In this document: positions 45,909-55,131 of the stretch, piece after piece
Position numbering within the stretch: the stretch's first letter is position 1
How the letters are laid out: each line of letters starts with the position of its first letter
Assembly (NCBI GenBank): GCA_943370595.1
Contig: CALRRO020000007.1
Location: forward strand, 62,001 to 126,000
Length of the DNA: 64,000 nt
From: Piscinibacter sp943370595
GTDB lineage: Bacteria > Pseudomonadota > Gammaproteobacteria > Burkholderiales > Burkholderiaceae_C
Reading direction: 5' to 3'
Notes under the pieces: generated by a model
Told to the model about the DNA's origin: nothing
The model's database searches: none
Seen by the model: only the letters and a program-made list of their open reading frames with translations
Position numbers and translations under genes: made by a program

Positions 45909-48900
45909 ATGGACATGAACCGGAGGCAATTCTTCCGGGTCAGCGGAGCGGGGCTGGTGGGATCCAGCCTCGTCGCGTTGGGCTTCTCGCCCACGGCAGC
46001 TCTCGCCGAAACGCGCAACTTCAAGCTGGCTCGCACCACCGAAACCCGCAGCACCTGCCCGTACTGCTCGGTCAGCTGCGGCCTGGTGATGTACACGCTG
46101 GGTGACAAGGCGAAGAACGTCAAGTCGACCATCATCCACGTCGAGGGCGACCCCGACCACCCGGTCAACCGCGGCACGCTGTGCCCCAAGGGCGCCGGCG
46201 TGATGGACATGATCCAGTCGCCCAACCGCGTCAAGGTGCCGCAGGTGCGCGAGGCCGGCTCGGCCGAGTGGAAGAACATCTCGTGGGACGAGGCGCTGAC
46301 GCGCGTGGCCAGGCACATGAAGGCCGACCGCGACGCCAATCTCGTCAAGACGATCGAGAAGGACGGCAAGCAGATCACCGTGAACCGCTGGAACACCAGC
46401 GCGTTCCTGATCTCGTCCGCTTCCTCCAACGAATCCGGTTATCTGTCCGTCAAGGTCGCTCGCGGCCTGGGGATGGTCGCACTCGATACGCAAGCACGTA
46501 TCTGACACGCGCCGACGGTGTCCAGTCTGGGCCCGACTTTCGGTCGCGGAGCGATGACCAACTCGTGGACTGATATCAAGAACACGGATCTCGTTCTCAT
46601 CATGGGCGGCAATGCCGCCGAAGCGCACCCCTGCGGTTTCAAGTGGGTGACCGAGGCCATGCAGCAGCGCAAGGCCAAGCTGATCGTGGTCGACCCGCGC
46701 TTCACGCGCTCGGCTGCGCTGGCGGACACCTACGCGCCGATCCGCGTCGGCACCGACATCGCCTTCCTGGCCGGGGTGATCAACTACCTGCTGTCGAACA
46801 ACAAGATCCACCTCGACTACGTCAAGCTGAACACCGACGCCACGTTCCTGACCAAGCCGGACTTCAAGTTCGACAACGGCTTCTTCAGCGGTTACGACGA
46901 GGCCAAGCGCTCGTACAGCAAGGCGAGCTGGGGCTACCAGCTCGGCGAGGACGGCTTCGTCAAGGTCGACGACTCGCTGCAGGACCCGCTGTGCGTCTTC
47001 CAGCAGATGAAGAAGCACTACGCCCGCTACACGCCGGAGCTGGTGAGCCAGATCACGGGGACGCCGAAGGACCAGTTCCTGAAGATCTGCGAGATGCTGG
47101 GCGCGACGTCCGCCACCGACAAGGTGATGACGATCTGCTACGCACTCGGCTGGACCCAGCACAGCGTCGGCTCGCAGAACATCCGCACCATGGCCATGAT
47201 CCAGCTGCTGCTGGGCAACATGGGCCGGCCGGGTGGCGGCATCAACGCGCTGCGCGGCCATGCCAACGTGCAGGGCATCACCGACATGTGCGCCTACTCG
47301 GAGGTGATGTCGGGCTACCTGAGTGCGCCCACCGACGCCGACGTCGACCGCGAGACCTTCCTGAAGGCGCGCACCGGCAAGCCGCTGCGCCCGGGCCAGA
47401 TGGCCTTCACGCAGAACTTCCCGAAGTGGCACACCAGCCTGATGAAGGCCTACTACGGGAACGCGGCGACGGCGGAGAACCACTTCGGCTACGACTGGTT
47501 CCCGAAGCGCGATGGCGCCTACGACATCCTGGCGATCTTCGAGCGCATGCACCAGGGCAAGGTCAACGGCTTCGTCGTCCAGGGCTTCAACCCGCTGGCC
47601 GCGGTGCCGAACAAGAAGAAGCTGTCGGCCGCGCTGGCCAAGCTGAAGTACCTGGTGGTGATGGATCCGCTGGAGACGGAGACGAGCGAGTTCTGGAAGA
47701 ACTTCGGCCCGCTCAACGACGTCAAGCCGGAGGAGATCAAGACCGAGGTGTTCCGCTTCCCGACCAGCTGCTTCGCCGAGGAGACCGGCTCCTTCACCAA
47801 CTCCAGCCGCGTGATCAGCTGGAAGGAGAAGGCCGTCGACCCGCCGGGCGAAGCCAAGCCGGACTCGGAGATCATGGCGCGCCTGTTCATGAAGCTGCGC
47901 GGCATGTACGCCAAGGACGGCGGCACGCTGCCCGAGCCGATTGCCGCGCTGGCCTGGCCGTACATCAACGGCAACGCGCCGAGCGCTGCCGAGGTGCTGC
48001 GCGAGATCTCCGGCAAGGCGCTGGCCGACCTGATGCCGCCGCCGCCGGCGCCCAAGCTCGACGCCGCCGGCAAGCCGATCCCGGTGCCGCCGCCGGCGCC
48101 TGGCACGCCGCTGCCGGCACCGCTGGTCAAGGCCGGCGAGCAGATCCCGGGCTTCGCGGTGCTGCGCGACGACGGCACGACGGCCTGTGGCAACTGGATC
48201 TACGCCGGTTGCTGGAGCCAGGCGGGCAACCTGACGGCTCGCCGCGACAACAGCGACCCGACCGGCCTGGGCGTGTTCCCGAACTGGGGCTTCTCGTGGC
48301 CGGCCAACCGCCGCATCCTCTACAACCGCGCCAGCGCGGATGCGAACGGCAAGCCCTGGGATCCGAGCCGCAAGTACCTGGCCTGGAACGGCAGTTCCTG
48401 GGCCGGCGGAGCCGACGTGCCCGACATGCGCCCCGACGCCGCGCCGGAGCAGAACGTCGGCGCCTTCATCATGAACCCGGAGGGCGTGGCGAGGCTGCAC
48501 GCGGTGGGCATGAACGAGGGTCCGTTCCCGGAGCACTACGAGCCGTTCGAGACACCGGTGGGCGTGAACCTGATGTGCCCGAGCAACCCGAAGGCCGTCA
48601 GCAACCCGGCGGCACGCGTCTACAAGGGCGACCTCGAGGCCTTCGGCAAGAAGGAGGAGTTCCCCTACGCGGCCACCACCTATCGGCTGACCGAGCACCT
48701 GCACTTCTGGACCAAGCACTCGAAGAGCAACGCGATCGTGCAACCCGCACCGTTCGTGGAGATCGGCGAGGAGCTGGCCAGGGAGAAGGGCATCAAGCAG
48801 GGTGACAAGGTCAAGGTGCGCAGCAACCGCGGGGAAGTGGTCGCGGCCTGTGTGGTCACCAAGCGGATGAAGGCGCTCGACGTCAACGGCAAGAAGGTGC

Positions 48901-49046
48901 ACCACGTCGGCATCCCCATCCACTGGGGCTTCAAGGGCGTGACGCAGAACGGCTATCTGGCCAACGCATTGACACCGTTCGTCGGCGACGCGAATTCGCA
49001 GACGCCGGAGTTCAAGGCGTTCCTCGTCAACATCGAGAAGGCGTGA
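45909..49046 (+). CDS. fdhA: Formate dehydrogenase alpha subunit, selenocysteine-containing (FdnG/FdhA type)
   Basis: A selenoprotein of 1045 residues read through an in-frame TGA at 46503-46505 (Sec, residue 199). Around the TGA the text reads QARI-Sec-HAPTVSSLGPTFGRGAMTN, aligned with the FdnG family Sec site. A Tat signal (MNRRQFFRVSGAGLVG) directs export; the [4Fe-4S] Cys are C50, C53 and C57 (CPYCSVSCG) and C in GTLCPKG. The molybdopterin domains follow, with MGGNAAEAHPCGFKW and the C-terminal KVRSNRGEVVAACVV region. A SECIS hairpin starts 11 bases after the TGA. The ATG at 45909 is 9 bases after AGGAG; ATG 45903 is too near. It oxidises formate in the periplasm and passes electrons to FdhB. 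Confidence 0.95.
46517..46534 (+). promoter_or_regulatory. SECIS element for selenocysteine insertion in fdhA
   Basis: Starting 11 bases after the TGA (the same spacing as I recall for E. coli fdhF), a stem forms: GG (46517-46518) with CC (46533-46534), a bulged U at 46519, GTCCA (46520-46524) with TGGGC (46528-46532) and an apical loop GUC. The bulged U and small GU-containing loop are the features SelB recognises. Confidence 0.85.
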
Positions 49047-49050
49047 ACAT

Positions 49051-49125
49051 GAAGCCCCCAAGCTCACTTCGTTCACTGCCCCCCAAGGGGGCGCAGGCCT
49101 CCCTTGGGGCGGCCCGGCGGGAGTC
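49051..49125. repeat. Intergenic palindromic element of Burkholderiales type
   Basis: The fdhA-fdhB gap contains a C-run/G-run hairpin (GCCCCC at 49078-49083 with GGGGGC at 49087-49092, CAA loop), preceded by AAGCTCACTTCGTTCACTG and followed by a second GC-rich dyad (GCCTCCC...GGGGCGGCC). I recognise this layout as a frequent dispersed repeat in comamonad and leptothrix genomes. Confidence 0.6.
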
Positions 49126-49131
49126 CTGACC

Positions 49132-50019
49132 ATGTCGAGTCTGCAATCACAAGACATCGTGGCGCGTTCCGCCACCACCACGCCCAGCCCGCAGGTGCGC
49201 TCAGCCGTACCGCAGGTCGCCAAGCTCATCGACGAGTCCAAGTGCATCGGCTGCAAGGCCTGCCAGGTCGCGTGCATGAACTGGAACGACCTGCGTGACG
49301 AGGTCGGCACCAACATCGGCGTCTACGACAACCCGAGCGACCTCACGCCGTCCTCCTGGACGGTGATGAAGTTCTTCGAGGTCGAGCCGGAACAGGGCAA
49401 CCTCGAGTGGCTGATCCGCAAGGACGGCTGCATGCACTGCGAGGACCCGGGCTGCCTGAAGGCCTGCCCGGCGCCGGGGGCGATCGTCAAGCTCGCCAAC
49501 GGCATCGTCGACTTCATCTCGGAGAACTGCATCGGCTGCGGCTACTGCGTCAAGGGCTGCCCCTTCGACGTGCCGCGCATCAGCGCCAAGGACAACAAGG
49601 CCTACAAGTGCACCTTGTGTTCCGACCGCGTGGGCGTGGGCCTGGAGCCGGCGTGCGTGAAGACCTGCCCGACCGGCGCCATCGGCTTCGGCACCAAGGA
49701 CGACATGGTCGCCTACGGCGAGAAGCGCGCCGGTGAGCTGAAGGACCGCGGCTTCAAGAATGCCGGGCTGTACAACCCGCAGGGCGTCGGCGGCACGCAC
49801 GTCATGTACGTGCTCAAGCACGCCGACCGGCCCGAGCTGGAAGACCTGCCGAAGAACCCGACCATCAGCCCGATGGTGTCGCTGTGGAAGGGCATCGCCA
49901 AGCCGCTCGCGGTGGCCGGGATGATCGGCGCGGTGCTGGTCGGCTTCCTTCACTACATGAAGGTCGGCCCGATCGAGGAGAAGTCCGACGAGCGTGCCGA
50001 CGAGAAGGAGAGCGCGTGA
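49132..50019 (+). CDS. fdhB: Formate dehydrogenase iron-sulfur beta subunit (FdnH/FdxH type)
   Basis: A 295-residue membrane-anchored ferredoxin-like subunit. Sixteen Cys are grouped for four [4Fe-4S] clusters: CIGCKACQVAC, CMHCEDPGCLKAC, CIGCGYCVKGC and CTLC...CVKTC. One C-terminal helix (PLAVAGMIGAVLVGFLHYM, about 260-280) anchors it. It conducts electrons from FdhA to the cytochrome b subunit, in the standard order. The ATG at 49132 follows a palindromic element and a weak ribosome site. Its stop shares bases with the fdhC start (TGATG). Confidence 0.93.
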   Translation: MSSLQSQDIVARSATTTPSPQVRSAVPQVAKLIDESKCIGCKACQVACMNWNDLRDEVGTNIGVYDNPSDLTPSSWTVMKFFEVEPEQGNLEWLIRKDGCMHCEDPGCLKACPAPGAIVKLANGIVDFISENCIGCGYCVKGCPFDVPRISAKDNKAYKCTLCSDRVGVGLEPACVKTCPTGAIGFGTKDDMVAYGEKRAGELKDRGFKNAGLYNPQGVGGTHVMYVLKHADRPELEDLPKNPTISPMVSLWKGIAKPLAVAGMIGAVLVGFLHYMKVGPIEEKSDERADEKESA

Positions 50020-50645
50020 TGAGACAACAAAGCCTGCTGATGCGCTACACCGAGAGCGAGCGCATGAACCACTGGGTCATCGCGCTGTTCTTCGTCTTCG
50101 CCGGGCTCACCGGCCTGGCCTTCTTCCACCCGGCGTTCTTCTTCTTCGCGCACCTGTTCGGCGGCGGGCCGTGGGCGCGCATCCTGCACCCGTTCTTCGG
50201 CCTGATCATGGCGGTCTCCTTCGTCGGTCTGTTCGTGCGCCTGTGGCGCGAGAACGTGATGACGCCGGCCGACAAGGAGTGGCGCGCCCACACCGGCGAC
50301 ATGCTGCGTGGCGACAAGTCGAAGATGCCGCCGGTGGGCAAGTACAACGCCGGGCAGAAGGGCGTGTTCTGGGCGATGGCGGTGAGCCTGGCCGTGCTGG
50401 TGGTCACCGGCGTGATGTTCTGGCGGCCCTGGTTCGCGCCCTACTTCCCGATCGTCGCGATGCGCGCCGCGGTGCTGCTGCACTCGGTCGCGGCGGTGGT
50501 GCTGATCCTGGCAACCATCGTGCACGTCTACGCGGCGATCTGGGTCAAGGGCACGGTGCGTGCCATGACGCGCGGCACCGTCACCGAGAGCTGGGCGAAG
50601 CAGCACCACGCGCTGTGGCACAAGAAGATGACCGAAGGAAAGTGA
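50019..50645 (+). CDS. fdhC: Formate dehydrogenase cytochrome b556 gamma subunit (FdnI type)
   Basis: A 208-residue four-helix membrane cytochrome b. Seen: RYTESERMNHWVIALFFVFAGLTGLAFFHP (helix I; His in NHW), a His-bearing ILHPFFGLIMAVSFVGLF segment, GVFWAMAVSLAVLVVTGVMFW and LHSVAAVVLILATIVHVYAAIWVKG, the last two carrying haem His ligands typical of FdnI. It passes electrons to the quinone pool. ATG 50019 is chosen over the GTG at 50016; an AAGGAG ribosome site lies 8 bases upstream. It is coupled to fdhB and is 4 bases from fdhE. Confidence 0.92.
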   Translation: MRQQSLLMRYTESERMNHWVIALFFVFAGLTGLAFFHPAFFFFAHLFGGGPWARILHPFFGLIMAVSFVGLFVRLWRENVMTPADKEWRAHTGDMLRGDKSKMPPVGKYNAGQKGVFWAMAVSLAVLVVTGVMFWRPWFAPYFPIVAMRAAVLLHSVAAVVLILATIVHVYAAIWVKGTVRAMTRGTVTESWAKQHHALWHKKMTEGK

Positions 50646-50649
50646 CCAG

Positions 50650-51657
50650 ATGACCGCTGCCGCCACCGTACGGGTGATGACACCCGAAGAGATCGCCGCC
50701 CGGGCAGGCGGCGAGGCGGCGTTCCTGCACCTGCCGCAGCGCAGCTCGGTGTTCGCCGAGCGCGCGATGCGCCTGCGCCAGCTGGCCGGCGGCCACCCGA
50801 TGGGCGACTTCCTGCGCTTCATGGCCGAGCTGGCGCAGGCCCAGCAGGACCGGCTGGAGAGCTTCCCCGGCGTGCCGCTGCCGGACGCCGACGCCCTGGA
50901 CCGCGCGGCCGGGCTCGGGGCCCCGCCGCTGCCGGCCGCCGACTGGCCGCGCGACCCGGTCTGGCATGGCGTGGCCAAGGTGCTGGCGGCCGAACTGCGT
51001 GCGAAGGCGCCGGCGCCCGCCCAGGCCGCGCTGGACCGTGTCGCCACCGGCAGCGCCGACTGGTTCGAGCGCCAGGCCGACTGCCTGCTCACCGGCGTGA
51101 TGGAGGGCCTGGACCTCGCGACTGCGCCCGTGCTCGCCGGCGCGCTGCAGGTCTACTGGACGCACATGGCGAGCGCCCTCGCCGCCCACGCCGACGGCCG
51201 CGGCCAGCCTTTCGGCCGCATCGACGACGAGACAGCCTGCCCCTGCTGCGGCAGCCGGCCGACGGCGAGCATCACGCGCAGCAGCGGCGAATCGCTGGGC
51301 CAGCGCTACCTGCACTGCTCGCTGTGCAGCCTGCAGTGGCACCTGGTGCGCATCAAGTGCCCGAACTGCCTGAGCACCAAGCGCCTGGCCTACCACTCGC
51401 TCGATGCCGCCGGCGCCGACGAGGCCGGCAGCCAGCGCGCCGCCAGCGCATCGCTGCAGGCGGAGAGCTGCGACGACTGCGGCGCCTACCTGAAGATCAT
51501 GCACACCGACCGCGACCCCTTCGTCGAGCCGGTGGCCGACGACCTGGCCAGCATCACGCTGGACCTGCTGGTCTCGGAAGCCGGCTACCAGCGCCACGGC
51601 GTCAACCTGATGCTGCTGTTCGGCGCGCCCGCTGCTCCTCCGGACCCCGGACCATGA
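50650..51657 (+). CDS. fdhE: Formate dehydrogenase accessory protein FdhE
   Basis: A 335-residue cytosolic maturation factor of the FdhE family. It has the four rubredoxin-like Cys pairs: CPCCGSRP, CSLC, CPNCLSTK and CDDCGAYLK, the iron-binding knuckles needed for FDH activity in E. coli. Family text such as PWHGVAKVLAAEL and DPFVEPVADDLASITLDLL is visible. It starts 4 bases after fdhC, and its stop overlaps the selA start (ATGA), placing FDH maturation and selenocysteine synthesis in one operon. Confidence 0.92.
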   Translation: MTAAATVRVMTPEEIAARAGGEAAFLHLPQRSSVFAERAMRLRQLAGGHPMGDFLRFMAELAQAQQDRLESFPGVPLPDADALDRAAGLGAPPLPAADWPRDPVWHGVAKVLAAELRAKAPAPAQAALDRVATGSADWFERQADCLLTGVMEGLDLATAPVLAGALQVYWTHMASALAAHADGRGQPFGRIDDETACPCCGSRPTASITRSSGESLGQRYLHCSLCSLQWHLVRIKCPNCLSTKRLAYHSLDAAGADEAGSQRAASASLQAESCDDCGAYLKIMHTDRDPFVEPVADDLASITLDLLVSEAGYQRHGVNLMLLFGAPAAPPDPGP

Positions 51658-53099
51658 TCGCCCGGCCCGACGAATCCGTGGTGCACGGTTCCAAGGCCAG
51701 CGCGAAGGACCTCCCCTCCGTCGATCGCCTGATCCGTTCGCCTGCCGCCACAGCGCTGCTGGCAGAGCACGGCCACACGCTGGTGGCCACGGAGGCGCGC
51801 GCGCTGCTCGACTTGCTGCGGATGCAGGCGCTCGGCGGCGAACTCGACGCGTCGGCCGTGCAGCCGTCGGCGCTGGAAGCGCGCTTGAAGCGGCGCGTCG
51901 AGGCCCGCCTGGCGCCGCGCATGCGCCGGGTGCTGAACCTCACCGGCACCGTCATCCACACCAACCTCGGCCGCGCACTGCTCGCCGAGCCGGCACTTCA
52001 GCACGTGCTGGCGATGATGGCCGGGCCGAACAACCTCGAGTACGACCTCGACAGCGGCGGCCGTGGCGACCGCGACAGCATCGTCGAGGAGCTGCTGTGC
52101 ACGATCACCGGCGCACAGGCGGCGACGGTGGTCAACAACAACGCCGCGGCGGTGCTGCTGACGATCGCCGCGATGGCGCGCGGCCGCGAGGTGATCGTCT
52201 CGCGCGGCGAGCTGGTCGAGATCGGCGGCGCCTTCCGCATGCCCGATGTGATGGCCTCGGCCGGCGCCACGCTGGTGGAAGTGGGCACCACCAACCGCAC
52301 CCATCCGGCCGACTACGAGCGCGCCATCGGCGAACGCACGGCGCTGCTGATGAAGGTGCACACCAGCAACTACGCGGTGCAGGGTTTCACCGCAGCCGTC
52401 GACGAAGCGACGCTCGCCGGCATCGCCCATGCCAAAGGCGTGCCGCTGGCCACCGATCTGGGCAGCGGCTCGCTGGTCGACCTGGCCGCGTACGGCCTGC
52501 CGCGCGAGCCACTGCCGCAGGAGATGCTGGCCGCCGGCTGCGACGTCGTCACCTTCAGCGGCGACAAGCTGCTCGGCGGGCCGCAGGCCGGGCTCATCGT
52601 CGGCACGAAGGAGGCAGTCGGCCGCATCCGCAAGTTCCCGATGAAGCGGGCGCTGCGCATGAGCAAGCTGCCGCTGGCGGCACTGGAAGCGACGCTGATG
52701 CTCTACCTGCGCCCCGAGCGGCTCACGCAGGACCTGCCGACGCTGCGCCTGCTCACGCGACCGACAGCGCAGATCCGCGAACTGGCCGAACGACTCGCGC
52801 CCGAGCTTGCCGCTGCAGTCGCGCCTCGCTTCGCCGTCGAGGTGGCGGCGATGCAGGGGCAGATCGGCTCGGGCTCGCTGCCGGTCGAGCGGCTGCCTTC
52901 GGCGGGCCTGGCCATCGCACCGCTGCAGAAGAAGGGCGCCGGCCGCGCCCTCGATGAACTGGCCGCGGCACTGCGCGCCCTGCCGCTGCCGGTGATCGGT
53001 CGCATCGCCGACGACCGGCTTCTGCTCGACCTGCGCTGTCTCGAGGACACGCCGGCCTTCACCGCTCAACTGCCGGCGCTACACGACGCGCTGGCCTGA
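51654..53099 (+). CDS. selA: L-seryl-tRNA(Sec) selenium transferase SelA
   Basis: A 481-residue PLP-dependent enzyme that converts seryl-tRNA(Sec) to selenocysteyl-tRNA using selenophosphate. Family landmarks: LPSVDRLIRSPAATALLAEHGHTLV (N-terminal tRNA-binding domain), LNLTGTVIHTNLGRALLAEPA, AATVVNNNAAAVLLTIAAMARGREVIVSRGELVEIGG, and the PLP Lys at about residue 305 in FSGDKLLGGPQAG. Length is about that of E. coli SelA (463). It overlaps fdhE by four bases and is encoded in the same operon as its only obvious target here, fdhA. The decamer partner tRNA is encoded at 58185. Confidence 0.95.
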   Translation: MIARPDESVVHGSKASAKDLPSVDRLIRSPAATALLAEHGHTLVATEARALLDLLRMQALGGELDASAVQPSALEARLKRRVEARLAPRMRRVLNLTGTVIHTNLGRALLAEPALQHVLAMMAGPNNLEYDLDSGGRGDRDSIVEELLCTITGAQAATVVNNNAAAVLLTIAAMARGREVIVSRGELVEIGGAFRMPDVMASAGATLVEVGTTNRTHPADYERAIGERTALLMKVHTSNYAVQGFTAAVDEATLAGIAHAKGVPLATDLGSGSLVDLAAYGLPREPLPQEMLAAGCDVVTFSGDKLLGGPQAGLIVGTKEAVGRIRKFPMKRALRMSKLPLAALEATLMLYLRPERLTQDLPTLRLLTRPTAQIRELAERLAPELAAAVAPRFAVEVAAMQGQIGSGSLPVERLPSAGLAIAPLQKKGAGRALDELAAALRALPLPVIGRIADDRLLLDLRCLEDTPAFTAQLPALHDALA

Positions 53100-53140
53100 A
53101 TCCATCACGCTGTCATCACGACCACCCAGGGAGAAGAAGA

Positions 53141-54511
53141 ATGACCCTCGATCGACGCCAGTTCCTCGCCGGTGCGGCGGGAGCGTCGGCCACGCTGCTG
53201 TCCGGCTGCGCGACCCCCACGCCGGCATCCTCGCCGACACCCTCGCCTGCACCGGCCCTGCCACCCTTGATCGCCACACCGGCGGGGACACTGCTGCCGC
53301 GCGGCAAGGCGCCGCGCATCGTGGTGGTGGGCGGCGGCTGGGGCGGGCTCACCGTGGCCAAGCAACTGCGCCTGCTCGCTCCGGCCGCCGAGGTGGTCAT
53401 GCTCGAGCGCAACCCGGTGTTCTTCTCCTGCCCGCTGTCCAACAAGTGGCTGATCGATGTCGTCGACACAAGTTTTCTCACGCACGACTACCTGCGCGTC
53501 TCCGAGCGCCACGGCTATCGCTTCGTGCAGTGCGAGGTGCTGGAGGTCAACCGCGCCGCGCGCCGCGTGACCACCACGCAAGGCCAGCTGGACTACGACT
53601 ACCTGGTGATCGCCGCCGGCATTCGCTACCACTACGAGGCCTGGTTCGGCAACGACCGGCGCGCCGCAGATGCCACGCGCGCGCGCTTCCCGGCGGCCTA
53701 TGTGCCCAATGCCGAGCACTTCGCGCTCAAGCGCGCGCTGCACGAGTTCAAGGGCGGCGACTGGGTGATGAACCTGCCGCCGCCGCCGCAGCGCTGCCCG
53801 CCCAGCCCCTACGAGCGCGCCTGCCTGATCGCCTGGCACTTCAAGACCAACAAGATCAAGGGTCGCGTCACCATCCTCGACCACAAGCCGCGCATCGCGC
53901 CGATCGGCGTGGGCTTCAAGGCCGCGTTCGACGACCTGTACAAGGACTACATCACCTACGTGCCGAACGCGCAGGTGCAGGAGGTCGACCCGTTCGCGAA
54001 GCGCATCAAGACCAGCGCCGGCGACATGCGCTTCGACCATGCCGTGCTGATGGCACCGCACCAGGCGGCGGACATCGCCTGGAAGGCCGGCACGGTCGGC
54101 ACCGACGCGCAGGGCAAGGCCAGCGGCTGGGCCGATGTGGAGCCGCGCCGGCTGCACCTGAAGAGCGACGACCGCGTCTACGTGATCGGCGATGCGGTAG
54201 GCGCCGTCTCGCCGACCTTCCGCTTCTATCCGAAGAGCGGACACGTCGCCAACTCGCACGGTCACATCGTCGCCGGCTACATCGCGCAGCGCCTGGCGGG
54301 CAAGGAACCGGAACTCAAGCTGCCCGACAATCTCTGCTACATGCTCGTCAACGGCAGTCCGCGCGAGGCAATCAGCGTTCAGTTCGACTACACCGTCAAC
54401 GCGCAGGGTGTCATCGAGCAGCAGCAGATCGACGACAACGAACGCCGCGCCGAACTCGTGACCGAGAACTTCCGCTGGGCCGGGTTGAAGTTCGAGGACA
54501 TGCTGGCCTGA
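53141..54511 (+). CDS. Flavocytochrome c sulfide dehydrogenase-type FAD protein, Tat-exported
   Basis: A 456-residue FAD/disulfide oxidoreductase. The N-terminus (LDRRQFLAGAAGASATLLSGC) is a Tat signal that may end as a lipoprotein at Cys23. The FAD loop is RIVVVGGGWGGLTVAKQL. The two active-site Cys of flavocytochrome c sulfide dehydrogenase are conserved: Cys219 in QRCPPSPYERA and Cys399 in DNLCYML. Other family text: FFSCPLSNKWLID and VYVIGDAVGAVSPTFRFYPKSGHVANSHG. It should oxidise sulfide, or perhaps selenide, in the periplasm. The partner diheme cytochrome is absent; a TlpA-like thioredoxin gene follows instead. Confidence 0.82.
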   Translation: MTLDRRQFLAGAAGASATLLSGCATPTPASSPTPSPAPALPPLIATPAGTLLPRGKAPRIVVVGGGWGGLTVAKQLRLLAPAAEVVMLERNPVFFSCPLSNKWLIDVVDTSFLTHDYLRVSERHGYRFVQCEVLEVNRAARRVTTTQGQLDYDYLVIAAGIRYHYEAWFGNDRRAADATRARFPAAYVPNAEHFALKRALHEFKGGDWVMNLPPPPQRCPPSPYERACLIAWHFKTNKIKGRVTILDHKPRIAPIGVGFKAAFDDLYKDYITYVPNAQVQEVDPFAKRIKTSAGDMRFDHAVLMAPHQAADIAWKAGTVGTDAQGKASGWADVEPRRLHLKSDDRVYVIGDAVGAVSPTFRFYPKSGHVANSHGHIVAGYIAQRLAGKEPELKLPDNLCYMLVNGSPREAISVQFDYTVNAQGVIEQQQIDDNERRAELVTENFRWAGLKFEDMLA

Positions 54512-54531
54512 ACCCGAACCCCGCCTTGTCC

Positions 54532-55089
54532 ATGCCCAACCTCCTGACGCCCCGCCGCGGATTCCTCGCCGCCTGTGCCGCCGTGCCGGCGCTGCTGGGG
54601 GTGAGCCCTGTGCGTGCCGAGACACGGGCCGAGACCCGGGCCGAGCCGCAGGCCGAACGCCGGCCCTGGCCGCGCGGCATGGCCACACCCACACTGGAAC
54701 TGCCCGATCTCGACGGCCGCCCCTGGCAACTGGCGCAGCGGCGCGGGCGCGTCGTCGCGCTGAACTTCTGGGCCAGCTGGTGCCAGCCCTGCCGCGAGGA
54801 AATGCCCTCGCTCGAGCTGATGGCGCAGCGCCACGAGGCCGACCGCGTGGACGTGATCGCGGTGAACTTCAAGGAAGGCGGCGGCACCATCCGCCGCTTT
54901 CTCGAGACCACGCCGCTGGGCCTGCCGGTGCTGCGCGACGCCGACGGCCTCGTCGCACGCGCCTTCGGCGTGCGCATCTTCCCGAGCACCGTGTTCATTC
55001 GCCGCGATGGCCGCGCTGCCTTCACCGTCGTCGGTGCGACCGACTGGACCGCCGAGCCGGCCCGCAGTTGGGTCCGCGACTTGCTGTAA
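54532..55089 (+). CDS. TlpA/ResA-like thioredoxin-fold protein, exported
   Basis: A 185-residue thioredoxin of the TlpA/ResA type. A signal peptide (RRGFLAACAAVPALLGVSPVRA) is followed by an ERRPWPRG linker and the fold: VVALNFWASWCQPCREEMPSLELM has the W-C-x-x-C redox centre, and GVRIFPSTVFIRRDGR has the cis-Pro strand. It lies 20 bases after the flavoprotein gene and likely keeps that enzyme's disulfide or delivers reducing power in the periplasm. The tight linkage and shared export suggest a partner role; the exact substrate is not clear. Confidence 0.85.
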   Translation: MPNLLTPRRGFLAACAAVPALLGVSPVRAETRAETRAEPQAERRPWPRGMATPTLELPDLDGRPWQLAQRRGRVVALNFWASWCQPCREEMPSLELMAQRHEADRVDVIAVNFKEGGGTIRRFLETTPLGLPVLRDADGLVARAFGVRIFPSTVFIRRDGRAAFTVVGATDWTAEPARSWVRDLL

Positions 55090-55131
55090 GGTCCGCGGCC
55101 GCCGAATCTCTCTGTCACCGAAGGAATCTCC

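Noticed and set aside
46503..46505. TGA as a true stop making fdhA a split or frameshifted pseudogene
   Set aside because: The flanking sequence matches the FdnG selenocysteine site, a SECIS hairpin follows, the frame continues intact and Sec machinery is present.
49051..49125. A small gene or attachment site between fdhA and fdhB
   Set aside because: The sequence is a palindromic repeat with a stereotyped C/G run, without a credible frame.
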